From assembly GCA_023014485.1 (NCBI GenBank), contig JAJOZX010001736.1, positions 322,501-386,500 on the forward strand: DNA of 64,000 bases, written 5' to 3'. A model generated the notes under the pieces. It ran no database searches and was not told the DNA's origin. It saw nothing but the letters and a program-made list of their open reading frames with translations. Position 1 is the stretch's first letter. Every line of letters begins with the position of its first letter. Source of the DNA: Bathynomus jamesi (lineage: Eukaryota > Arthropoda > Malacostraca > Isopoda > Cirolanidae). This document shows positions 54,560-63,445 of this stretch, one piece after another. The position numbers were made by a program, and so were the translations under genes.

Positions 54560-54774
54560 ATTTTGGATCACCTGAAGATCAGGGCCCCCAGCCTTCGTTA
54601 GTTAGCCTTATAAGGCTAACTATCGAAAATATCACGACTTATCCTAACCAATCGTTAGGTCAACTGTACGTCCTTGACGATTGGTTAGGTTAAGTCGTGA
54701 TAATTTCGTTAGTTAGCCTTATAAGGCTAACTAAAGAAGGCTGGGGGCGCTGATCTTTAGGTGATCCGAAATTT
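54560..54774. mobile_element. Foldback MITE built from inverted modules
   Basis: A near-perfect inverted repeat. The arms begin TTTTGGATCACCTGAAGATC at about 54561 and its near-complement at about 54755-54772, then CCCCCAGCCTTC, GTTAGCCTTATAAGGCTAAC and the CGAAAATATCACGACTTA block. The centre holds the GTCCTTGACGATTGGTTAGG module. The arms are about 95 bp and the loop is short. It is non-coding. Confidence 0.8.
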
Positions 54775-55650
54775 TTAAATACCACCTTTAATACTAAAGT
54801 CCCCATAACCACAGTACAAAAAGAAACCAGATATATTAAATTACCTTTTAATGGTTATTTATCATTACGTATTCGAAATGAAGTATCCAAACTATGATAC
54901 TTAAGTTTAGTTATCCCCAAATAAATTTTAGATTCGTCCTCGTCAACCCACTTAAATTATCAAATTTTTTAAAGTTCAAAGACAAATTCTCGAAAACTGT
55001 ATGCCCTAATGTTGTTTATAAATACACGTGCGACAGCTGTAAGGCTGCGCATATCGGCAGTACTCAACTCCAACTGGAGGTACGCCTTTCTCAACATTTG
55101 GGCTCATCACTCCGTACCAACCGTCCCCTCAGTAGCCCACCACAATCCGCAATTAGAAACCATAGTAATGATGATAACCATCCCCTTCACGAAACTCAGT
55201 TCGAAATTCTAACAAGAACCAATAACCGGAGAGAACTCCGAATTTCAGAATCTTTGTGTACATCTATAGAAACAAATCCTCCATTAACAACAATAGTTCA
55301 TTTTACAAATTACAGCTCTTCTAACTAACCATCCAACCTACTTTCATAGATATATCATACCTTCCAATGTGACAGATATTCATACAGTTTTCTCTCAGTA
55401 TATGCCGAATATGGAGGTTGACGTAATCATTGTGTATTTACCAGTTGAGCAGTTGAGGCAATTTTAATTTAATTTAATTTAATTTAAATTATTTTAATTT
55501 TCTTTTGTATTGATGTAATTTTAATTATTTATTCTTATTTTTGTTTCAAGGTTTCAACGTTATTAATTCACTAATGATGACAAAAGATTTGTCCAAACGT
55601 CTGAAGTACAAAAATAAATGAAAATGTTTGCTGTTGTGTTGGTCCTTCTT
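54775..55650 (+). mobile_element. Penelope-like element, 3' part, second copy of the 24-kb type
   Basis: Similar to 23960-24745. The start includes RT thumb remnants (YIKLPFNGYLSLRIRNEVSK, broken). The GIY-YIG-type domain is at 54960-55330: KTVCPNVVYKYTCDSCKAAH, IGSTQLQLEVRLSQHL and RELRISESLC. This copy keeps the CDSC pair that the 24-kb copy lacks, but has IS for the usual IL near the active Glu. The 3' region ends with a decayed hammerhead-like block. Beyond it, to 55766, no gene is seen. Confidence 0.8.
55571..55601 (+). ncRNA. Hammerhead-like motif of PLE tail, decayed differently
   Basis: CTAATGA in place of CTGATGA at 55571-55577, the same GACAAA/TTTGTC hairpin, then CAAACGTC in place of GAAACGTC. 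The two changed core bases differ from the change in the 24.7-kb copy, implying an intact common ancestor. Confidence 0.5.
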
Positions 55651-55766
55651 TTCATTTTTCATATGTAAGCTCCCTGTACATCAAAATAACTTTTTATGAG
55701 GTAGTTTTAGTCGCTTTATTCAAATTTGTCACTCATTTTTTGTGCAAACTATTGTAGAAAATAATC

Positions 55767-55984
55767 TCTACTATAATATAAAAGAGAGCTGTCCGTCTGT
55801 CCGTCCGTCCGTCTGTCCGTCCGTCCGTCACACTTTCAGCGTGTGTGCGTGCGTGCGTGTGTGTGTTTCAGCGTGTGTGCGTGTGTGTGTTTCAGCGTGC
55901 GTGCGTGCGTGTGTGCGTGCGTGTGTGTGTTTCAGCGTGTGTGCGTGCGTGCGTGTGTGCGTGCGTGCGTGCGTGTGTGTGTTT

Positions 55985-56025
<41 letters not shown>

Positions 56026-56407
56026 TGTTCCAGCCATAGCTCCAAAATGAAAGCAGTTACAAACATAAAACTTCACACACATATTGATTAGGTCCCGAGG
56101 TTGTGCACCTGGGTGTTGAATGCCCGGTTAGGTCAACTGTACGCCCTTGACGATTGGTTAGGTTAAGTTAGGTTAGGTTAAGTTAGGTTAGGTTAAGCTT
56201 TAACGAAAATATCACGACTCAACCTAACCTAACCAACCTAACCTAACCTAACCTAACCTAACCATTCAATTAACCTAGCTAATAACAGCTAATAACAGCC
56301 TCCGAACTACAAAAAATATTCCGGCCCTCTACTTGGATATGTTTTACTACCCGCACGTAGGGCGGGTCTTTAGCTAACCGTCAGCGAAGCGACGGGTAAT
56401 GTACTAG
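55767..56407 (+). mobile_element. Non-autonomous Helitron
   Basis: The 5' end is TCTACTATAATATAAAAGAG and the 3' end is a hairpin CCGTC-GC / GC-GACGG (about 56377-56394) followed by CTAG|T. TC start, terminal hairpin and CTRR end without inverted repeats or target duplication fit Helitrons. Inside are a long GT/GTCC/GCGT microsatellite (55795-56030), a GTACGCCCTTGACGATTGGT module (about 56140) and TTAGG-type pentamers (about 56155-56275). No Rep/helicase gene is present. Confidence 0.78.
56155..56275. repeat. TTAGG-type pentamer runs, inverted
   Basis: (GTTAG)n-like repeats on one strand are followed, after TTTCGTTAAAGC-like sequence, by CCTAA repeats, so the two runs face each other. TTAGG is the ancestral arthropod telomere repeat. 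The runs are short, imperfect and inside a Helitron, so this is not a telomere. Confidence 0.75.
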
Positions 56408-56450
56408 TAATAATAATAATAATAATAATAATAATATATATATATTTAGT
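56408..56450. repeat. (TAA)n and TA microsatellites
   Basis: A trinucleotide run directly after the Helitron end, then a short TA tract. Confidence 0.9.
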
Positions 56451-56454
56451 GTAT

Positions 56455-56935
56455 TTGTAGCCCGGGTGGTATGACGTCATGTTACTGTGCGACTTAATTA
56501 GTTTGTTGGTTTCTGTTCTGGCTATTTTTTTTTCTAATTGGATTCAGTTTAGTGGTGTTTGTGATAGAATTATGACGTGACGTTCGTGTGCTTTCGACTT
56601 TGAGAACTTGATTCGTCATGTGCCCTAGATGATTAATTAAATGATTGATTGAATACCCGGTTAGGTTAATTGAATGCCCCGTTAGGTCAACTGAATGCCT
56701 GGTTAGGTTAATTTAATGCCCGGTTTGGTCAACTGTACGCCCTTGATGATTGGTTATGTTAAGTCATGATATTTTCGTTAGTTTAAACGAAAATGACGGG
56801 AGCAAACTTTTCTGGTTAATTTTGGTGTTTTGCACGTTTCCTGTGGTAATGCGTCGTTTACGAGATCTCGTAACATGAACATGTTAGGTTATGTTTTATT
56901 GTGCGAGTATAAAATGTAGTCAAAAATACATTTTT
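56455..56935 (+). repeat. Dispersed repeat shared with 59.0-59.3 kb, with a 22-bp tandem part
   Basis: The blocks CTGTTCTGGCTATTTTTT (about 56514) and GAGCAAACTTTTCTGGTTAA plus CGTTTCCTGTGGTAATGCG (about 56798-56860) recur at about 59056 and 59203-59260. At about 56645-56760 a 21-22-bp unit of the form TTGAATGCCCGGTTAGGTTA repeats four to five times, grading into the GTACGCCCTTGATGATTGG module. Confidence 0.7.
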
Positions 56936-56937
56936 CA

Positions 56938-57090
56938 AGTGTATTTTGGTGTGCTTTGTTCGAATATGACCTTCATTTCTTGTGCAAATGAACAGAAATA
57001 CAGTTGTCATCGCATGGCCCAAACACGTATTTCTGTTCATTTGCACAAGAAATGAAGGTTATATTTGAACAGAGCACACCAAAATACACT
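56938..57090. repeat. Long perfect-like hairpin in the IR intron
   Basis: Arms of about 63 bp (AGTGTATTTTGGTGTGCTTT at the left, complement at the right) with about three mismatches surround a 27-bp loop. The sequence is unrelated to other repeats I can see here. Confidence 0.82.
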
Positions 57091-57150
57091 AGAAAAATAT
57101 ATTTTTTATTTCAACTTCCCGCCATGTCATTTTCTGCATAATGACCACTT

Positions 57151-57184
<34 letters not shown>

Positions 57185-57289
57185 TATAACTGCAAACACG
57201 CAGTATAATTAACGTAAAGAACGACGCTTTGTATAGGAGACTTTTCCGCGCAAGATGAGAGCGAAAGAACGAAACAATTGAAAAAATGA

Positions 57290-57362
57290 GGTACCCACCC
57301 GGGAATCGAACCCGGGATCTTCCGATTGTCGGTCAGACATGATAACCACTACACCATAGGCC
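57290..57362 (-). tRNA. tRNA-like sequence, second subfamily, minus copy
   Basis: On the minus strand: A box TGGTGTAGTGGTTATC, anticodon-arm-like TCTGA-CCGACAA-TCGGA, T arm with GGGTTCGATTCCC. The acceptor stem pairs poorly. The loop again has C at position 33. Confidence 0.55.
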
Positions 57363-57589
57363 TCACCCAAACAAATGCTCGTAATCCCTCTACATACGCG
57401 CAGAAACCAATGCCCCAAAGGGGCACCTCCCGCATGCCGTAACATTTATACATTATAACTGCAAACACGCAGTATAATTAACGTAAAGAACGACGCTTTG
57501 TATAGGAGACTTATCCGCGCAAGATGAGAGCGAAAGAACGAAACAATTCTGCGCGTATGTAGAGGGATTACGAGCATTTGTTTGGGTGA

Positions 57590-57662
57590 GGCCTGTGGTG
57601 TAGTGGCTATCATGTCTGACCGGCAATCGGAAGATCCCGGGTTCGATTCCCGGGTGGGTACC
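57590..57662 (+). tRNA. tRNA-like sequence, second subfamily, plus copy
   Basis: A box TGGTGTAGTGGCTATC, hairpin TCTGA-CCGGCAA-TCGGA and a perfect B box GGTTCGATTCC. A T6 run follows at about 57667. As in the other copies the acceptor stem is imperfect, so I treat it as tRNA-derived. Confidence 0.55.
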
Positions 57663-57740
57663 TCATTTTTTCAATTGTCTTTCGCTCTCATCTTGCGCGG
57701 ATAAGTCTCCTATACAAAGCGGCGTTCTTTACATATATAC

Positions 57741-57942
57741 AGTATATATATATATATATATAATTTTAGATATTGCTTGCAAGTACGTATTGTTTTATTT
57801 TTATAGAAAGCGTAAACAATCATATTTAAATTTAGTCTCCACGAAACTAAAATGAACCACCGCTTTCTGTTTGAATACGTATACAGAAAACGATATTTGG
57901 GGAAATGTAGAGATGACTGTGTGAAATCGAATTTGACGTCCC

Positions 57943-57973
<31 letters not shown>

Positions 57974-58157
57974 CAGATATTGTATCTTACACTCTTGTCC
58001 ACCTTTTAGAAATTATCTATGTGATTATAGCGAGCATAGTTTCATTTTCAATATTTAAACCCGTGGGAAATAATTTAGTACGTGTTTAGATGGACGGTGC
58101 AGTACGCATTATGAAATTACTTATCTTAAAAAAGCTTTGTATATATATGAACTTGGA

Positions 58158-58188
<31 letters not shown>

Positions 58189-58815
58189 GCTGCGATGATA
58201 ATGATATTAGATAAGCAAATGTTAATTGCAATATTACCTCTTTACTATACGATTTTTACCAGATTACAATATATAAGATACCCCTAGATTAGAAAATTAA
58301 AATAAAATTTGATTAAAATTAGTTAATAATTCCTAGATCTATTTTCCTAATAGAAATATCAGAAAAAAAAAATTTTTAGAAATTAAATTTTAATTAATCA
58401 GTTTTTGTTTTGCTTTAGTATTATTGCGTAAATAAAGAGATCAAAAATGAAAATCATTACATTTAAAGGCGAATATTGGATTAATTAATGATAAAGATGT
58501 CGTCATTTGAGAATGTAATAGCTTTCGTTATTGCATGCTGTATACTTTATAGCCCTACGTGCTCTCGTATCGGTCTGCTAGATTCAATAGATTATAATTT
58601 CTGCTTTTTATTCTCTTTCTGTCTGAATTATGAAATTTTATTTAGTCTTATTCCGGTTCGGCAACCAAATTGGTGAGTTTGATATTTGTTACGTCAGCAC
58701 ACTTACGCTACCTGCTTTTCACTCGTTTATCTTTTTCTCAGAACGCTGGCGGATCGCTGTGTAAAAAGAGCATGAATTTTTTTCGTACTCAACATCTCGT
58801 CAGGGAATGTTTGTT
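57741..58815 (+). other. No recognised gene; ATT repeat and TA tracts
   Basis: A (TTA)n run lies at about 57942-57972 and (TA)n at about 58157-58183. A 62-codon frame at 58488-58676 encodes hydrophobic sequence and ends before a donor-like GGTGAGTTT, but it is not needed for the receptor frame and matches nothing I know. Confidence 0.5.
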
Positions 58816-59019
58816 TGGTTAATATTGGATTTTACTCCTAGTCACAAGCAGTTGAACAAGTACTATATATTGAATTGCCATTAAAAACTGACTACAAAAA
58901 TATATATCTTGTGCAAATTTGTTCAAATGTGCATTTTTTAATAAAATATATTTCCTGTTTTAGCTATAATGTACTTTTTTTAATAAAATATTTTTCCTGA
59001 GTTGGCTATTTTTTTCGCT

Positions 59020-59401
59020 ACTCTGGCGACTTAATTAGTTTATTGTTTTCTGTTCTGGCTATTTTTTCTTGACTAAATTTTGTTAGTTTGGCGAGTTTTG
59101 TGCTAGCAGTATGACGTGACAGTCCTGTGAACTTGATTTTGAAGACTCAGGTTAGGTTAGGTTATTAGTTTTTCGTTTTTACTCCAAGTGTGGTTTCATA
59201 ATGAGAGCAAACTTTTCTGGTTAATTTTGAGGTGTTTTGCACGTTTCCTGTGGTAATGCGTTGTTTACGAGATCTCGTAACATGAACATATCATATATGT
59301 TTATGTTATGATATCTCAAAAACTACGTATTTGTACAGGAAACCAATGGCAGATTCGTGCAAAAGTTTGCTCTCATTATAAAACCAGACTGGGAGTAAAA
59401 T
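59020..59401. mobile_element. Foldback/MITE-like element with ~40-bp inverted arms
   Basis: TTTTTACTCC...AATGAGAGCAAACTTTT at about 59176-59216 is inverted at about 59361-59401. The left part (59020-59300) is shared with the 56.5-56.9-kb repeat. The sequence AATATTGGATTTTACTCC also occurs at about 58822, inverted with respect to 59385-59405, so a larger palindromic unit is possible. Confidence 0.6.
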
Positions 59402-59641
59402 CCAATATTTACCGCTGGTTTCTTTGTTTTTAATTTTTTTTCCAAATATCTCTCATGAAAAACCATGAAACCTCATAAAGGAATGTGAGGAACCCAAGGA
59501 GGAGGGGGACCCCTCCTGAAGGACGGTGAAGAACCTGAGGAGGAAATTCTCAAATTGATCCATTTCTGTCTCTCTTTTTGCGGAGATACTAATAAAATTT
59601 AAATTTAGCAATAAATAATAATAGTTTCTTTATTTTCAAAG

Positions 59642-59856
59642 CAATACCAAGCCCGTCAGAAAGTTCCCAAAGAATTTTTGTTGGCGTTTGGCTCATTGTG
59701 GCATTATTCCTGGCGCTGTGTTACAAATGCAACTTGAAGGCTTCTCTCGTCATTCCAAAAGTACACATTCCCTTCAGGACTCTGCACGAAATGGTTAATC
59801 AGAATGAAATGGGATGGATGATACCGAAGGGGGCGCTTCTACATAAAGAAGCAATG
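59642..59856 (+). CDS. Ionotropic receptor, exon with third transmembrane segment and start of ligand-binding lobe 2
   Basis: A 215-bp exon between an acceptor (TTTATTTTCAAAG) and a donor (ATG|GTAATT). With one base from the 34-kb exon it reads AIPSPSESSQ, then RIFVGVWLIVALFLALCYKC, then NLKASLVIPKVHIPF and RTLHEMVNQNEMGWMIPKGA. This is the hallmark of the iGluR/IR family: an Arg-led membrane helix, a Tyr/Asn-x-L-x-A/S-x-L end, then a P-I/F-x-T/S-L entry to the S2 lobe. It ends in phase 0. The SYTANL of classic iGluRs is CYKCNL here, typical of divergent IRs. No downstream exon was found before 64000. Confidence 0.88.
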
Positions 59857-60149
59857 GTAATTATTTTGCTAGACTAAGCATTACGATCTAAATAAGTAAT
59901 GTAAGCCACAAAACTCAAGCACAATACTTTTTCATTCCTGTAAAATGTTTTTAAGGTTTTATGTTTGAACAAAGGCTTACACAAAGATGTTTATTCCTAT
60001 ATTAAAGATTTCAAGGAATTTATGTGTTGAAACTGTTCGTAAACCGACTAAATGATTATTTAGGACGTCTAATCAGTTTGGATTTAAAAGGTCCCCTTCA
60101 ATTGTGCATTTTTGTTTTGAAGGAGACTCTGTAAAAATCTATTGAGAGT

Positions 60150-60390
60150 AATTCAACTATTAACTATGGATATAAGCAAAAGATATGATAGAGTGAATCA
60201 CAATATGCTATTTAGAAGATTAGAAGACAGAAATGTTGTACTGTAGAGTATATTTTTAAAAATTTGAATTTTTGGTGCAATCACCAAAACTGTTATGGTT
60301 AGATAGGGAAATGTATTGTCAGAATGATTTTGTTCCGCATGCAGAGTTAGACAAGGCCCCATGCAGTAGCATGTCTGCAAAAAAGGTACT
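60150..60390 (+). pseudogene. Non-LTR reverse transcriptase palm fragment
   Basis: A short piece with TMDISKRYDRVNHNMLFRRL (palm Asp block) and, after stops and frame changes, LSE-FCSACRVRQGP, the region before the catalytic box. It differs from the jockey-like and CR1 families in the window. Sequence from 60391 to 61180 shows no gene; a 69-codon frame at 60578-60787 is unrecognised. Confidence 0.6.
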
Positions 60391-61179
60391 GCAATGAAGT
60401 TGCATGCAACATTGCAACATGCTGAATAATGGTCTGGCAACATTCTATACAACATTGTTGGAAAAGATGCGCAGGGGACAGGAAAGTGGGTTAGGGGGTC
60501 CAAACCTTAAAATAATGGGAACAGAGCCGATTGCTGGAAAAGGTGCGCAAGTGCGTGCTAGGGAAACGGGGTAGGGGATGACAAAACTTAAAATTAATCG
60601 AATAGCGGGGCTTAGTACATCCAGCAAAACCCCCACTCATCCTGACATCAAACCCAATAACATAATTACGGACTTTAGCGATAATCAGCAGCAACAGCAC
60701 GAGACCACCTCAAAAGTCGAAATACAGAATTTAGAGGCCACTATCAGCAGCACGAGTCCACAACAAACTTCTATGTATAGACTTTAGTGACCAGCAGGAG
60801 TAGCATCAGCATCACGAGGCCATATTAATCGCACAATTACAACAACCAGCTCAACACCACATCACATAGCTTAAAATTAAGCGAATGGAGATGAGAAATA
60901 CCTAACAAAAACCCAACTCAACCTATCTAATATACCTGGAAAAATCGAAAAAAATACACCAGATAAAGGACATGCCATAATCTTCTCAAAAGGCATAAGA
61001 AACAAATAAGCCAGTGAGTGTAGTGGTGTCATCGTCTCCTTTTGCGGTGTTATCCAATCTTTCAATAACAAAAACTGAAGCAAGATCAATACAATTTAAA
61101 TCTAAAAAAAAAAAAAATTTATATGCGTATTATAAGAATAGAAAGAGGAAATATGAATTAAATTTTAAATAAACTCCAA

Positions 61180-62795
61180 CTCCTCAATCTCGTTCAGTTT
61201 ATATTTCTGCCCGGAATCGAGCAAAATCTGTTCTTTGACTCGCCAAATATTTTTTCATCCGACAAAAATGGAAAACCCATCCAATTCTAATTCTTCTTGC
61301 TTTTTCTGGCATGAAGCTAAGAACTACTTCAACAAAGTTACTTCCTCTTCTTTCGTTCCCCTTTTCTATTCCGATGGATGAGATGTCGTCTCTTCTCCTG
61401 ACAAAGCTGAACTCTTTGCTCAAACTTTCGCCTCCAACTCAACTATGGACGATTTCGGTGCTTTCCTCCGTCTCCTCACCCTTCTGACCTTATTATGTCT
61501 GAAATTAGATTCTCTTCCAAATAAGTTCTTTCTGTCCTTCCTATCTGGGCTCAACTCTAAGAAGACGTACGGTCGTGATGGTGTTTCTCCTGCTGTTCTC
61601 AAGAACTGTCCTTCTGTGCAAACACCCTGCCCAGGAAAACTTTTTCGTCTTTGCCTTTCATCTGGTACTTTTCCTTCCTGCTGGAAGATCGCTTCATTCA
61701 GACTGTCCCAAAGAAGGGTGACTGCTCCCAAACCTCCAACTATCGTTCAATTGATTCTTGCCTTTCTGAAGTTTCTAAATCTATCCTTAATAGGAAGATT
61801 CTTAAACACCTCTCTTCTTACAATCTTCTTTCAGATCGTCATTATGAGTTCCGGAAGAGACGCTCTACTGGGGCCCTTTTTGCATATATCTATGATTCTT
61901 GTTCACTCTCCTTTCGGGATTTCGGTGAAATTTTTGCTGTTGCGCAAGACAACAAAAGCTTTTGATAGAGCCTCGCACAAAGGTTTAGTTTCAAAACTGC
62001 CCTCCTCCTGTTTCTATCCTTCTCTCTGAGCCTTCTCTAATTTCCTTTCTGATCGATCTATAGCTGGGGTTGTAGATAGCCACTGTTCTTCTCCTAAAGC
62101 TATTAATTAACAATGGTATTCTTCAGGGTTCTGTCCTGTCACCCACTCTTTTCCTTTTACCTACCAATGATCTAATAAGTCGCATTTCTTGTTCTATCCA
62201 CTCCTATTCCGATGATTCCACTCTTCACTTCCCCAACAGCTTCGCAAAACGTCCCTCTCAACAGTCACTCCATGGTACACCTGACCTCTGATTTTTTTCT
62301 GCCATCTCAGATTGGGGCAGAGAAAATCTTGTTCCTTTCAATGCCTCAAAAACTCAATTCCTTCATCTTTCTACTTGTCACAATCTTCCACACCACTATC
62401 CTCTGACCTTCAACAATAAACAACTCAATCCTTCCTCTTTCTCTTGAAAAGAAAAGATCCTGGAAAGATCACATATACTCTCCTTCCAAAACAGCTTCTA
62501 ACAGTTTAGGTGTGCTTACCGGCTCCGCAGATTCTTCACCCCCACTCAGTTGCTGTCTCTGTACAGTGGTCTCGTCCGCTTCTTTATGGAGTATACTTCT
62601 GATGTATTGGGTGTCTAAACTGTTGCACAACCTTCCTCAGACCATCATTTCCCCTTGTCTCTGATCTTCAATCTTTCAAAAGCAGAATGTTTAGTCATCT
62701 CGAAAACCCGGGACCTTGATTTTGGCTCTCTTCTTCTTCTATGGGGGTCGTTTCTGCGGGCATTTGGCCTTGGCCCCTCCTTTTACTGCATAAAA
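61180..62795 (+). mobile_element. Jockey-like non-LTR retrotransposon, copy F
   Basis: Plus strand. Blocks in order: YISARNRAKSVL-like linker (61200), STMDDFGAFLRL (61440), fingers GLNSKKTYGRDGVSPAVLKN (about 61540-61600), LSSYNLLSDRHYEFRKRRST (about 61810), KAFDRASHKGLVSKL (about 61955) and a DDSTLHF-like box at about 62210-62225. After a deletion the 3' tail GGCCTTGGCCCCTCC, TTTTACTGCATAAAAA ends near 62795. It is heavily broken. Confidence 0.83.
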
Positions 62796-63395
62796 AGACA
62801 ACTACACTTTAGTTTTTTATTCTAGTAGTAACTTACATTTTTTAATTAAAAAGTGGGAAAAATTTTATTAACCCAACAAATAACGGGATAATCTTATTGT
62901 TAAGGGTTTAATTAACGGTTTAACGATTTATTTTTCTTCAGATATGTAGAGTAGGGTGGATCACTTTTCACTTTTTTTTTTAAATTATAGCTGGTCAAAG
63001 TTTTTCCCATGATTTGGTTCAGTGGAAGTACACTGACACCATTTTTACCAAAACCGATCAATATTTAGGGGTCGCGCATCGACCTTGAAAATTTCAATTT
63101 TGGAAATTTGGCCAAATTGACAATTTTTTACTGAATAAAGATAAATCATCAAATGACCATATTTTCTGAATCCTCTCAGTGAAAGAAATCCTCTCAGATA
63201 CTTACCAAGTTGATCGGACAAGTGGTTTAGAAGTTACACTCACCTAGAAATAACATTAAAATTTAAAATACCGTATTTGTCCCCCGTTATGGACGTAATC
63301 ATAGCATCAGTAGCTGGCGCATCCTAAAATCCCAATTACACACACACGCTATGTCTATGACCAATATTTTTACTAATCACAGTTTGCTTTTTACA
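62796..63395. other. No gene seen
   Basis: AT-rich unique-looking sequence. A small direct repeat GAAATCCTCTCAG lies at about 63186; otherwise nothing recognised. A polypyrimidine-like tract and AG (TTTTTACAG) end at 63396. Confidence 0.5.
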
Positions 63396-63445
63396 GATCA
63401 ACTGTGTCAATTAATTCTTGTTTGATAAGTCTAGACTTTAGTACA

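Larger units (their letters stand above)
57181..57740. repeat. tRNA-headed units, second subfamily, partly inverted
   Basis: A minus-strand unit (57183-57446), the start of a second minus-strand unit (57447 to about 57547) and a plus-strand copy (about 57548-57735) share TATACTGCGTG...TTGCAGTTATAATG and GAACGACGCTTTGTATAGGA. Despite many changes they resemble the 43-45-kb units in layout: GGGCATTGGTTTCTGC upstream of the tRNA-like part, TACTGCGTG downstream. Confidence 0.8.
34288..59641 (+). other. IR giant intron (about 25.35 kb), transposon-filled
   Basis: The span between two phase-compatible exons of one receptor gene. It contains at least two DD37E transposons, two PLEs, two CR1 copies, a CCCH-finger non-LTR element, a foldback, a Helitron, tRNA-like units, a transposase-like remnant and many (TA)n arrays. 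None of these is needed for the receptor reading frame. Confidence 0.7.

Noticed and set aside
55742..56091. Overlapping Cys/Val-rich reading frames
   Set aside because: They are translations of a GT/GCGT microsatellite inside a Helitron, open in several frames at once.
56155..56275. Telomeric repeat array
   Set aside because: Pentamers are few, imperfect, in both orientations and inside a Helitron.
58488..58676. Hydrophobic frame with a donor-like end as a possible extra receptor exon
   Set aside because: The flanking receptor exons join in phase without it, its sequence does not fit the IR pore-TM3 interval, and there is no good acceptor.
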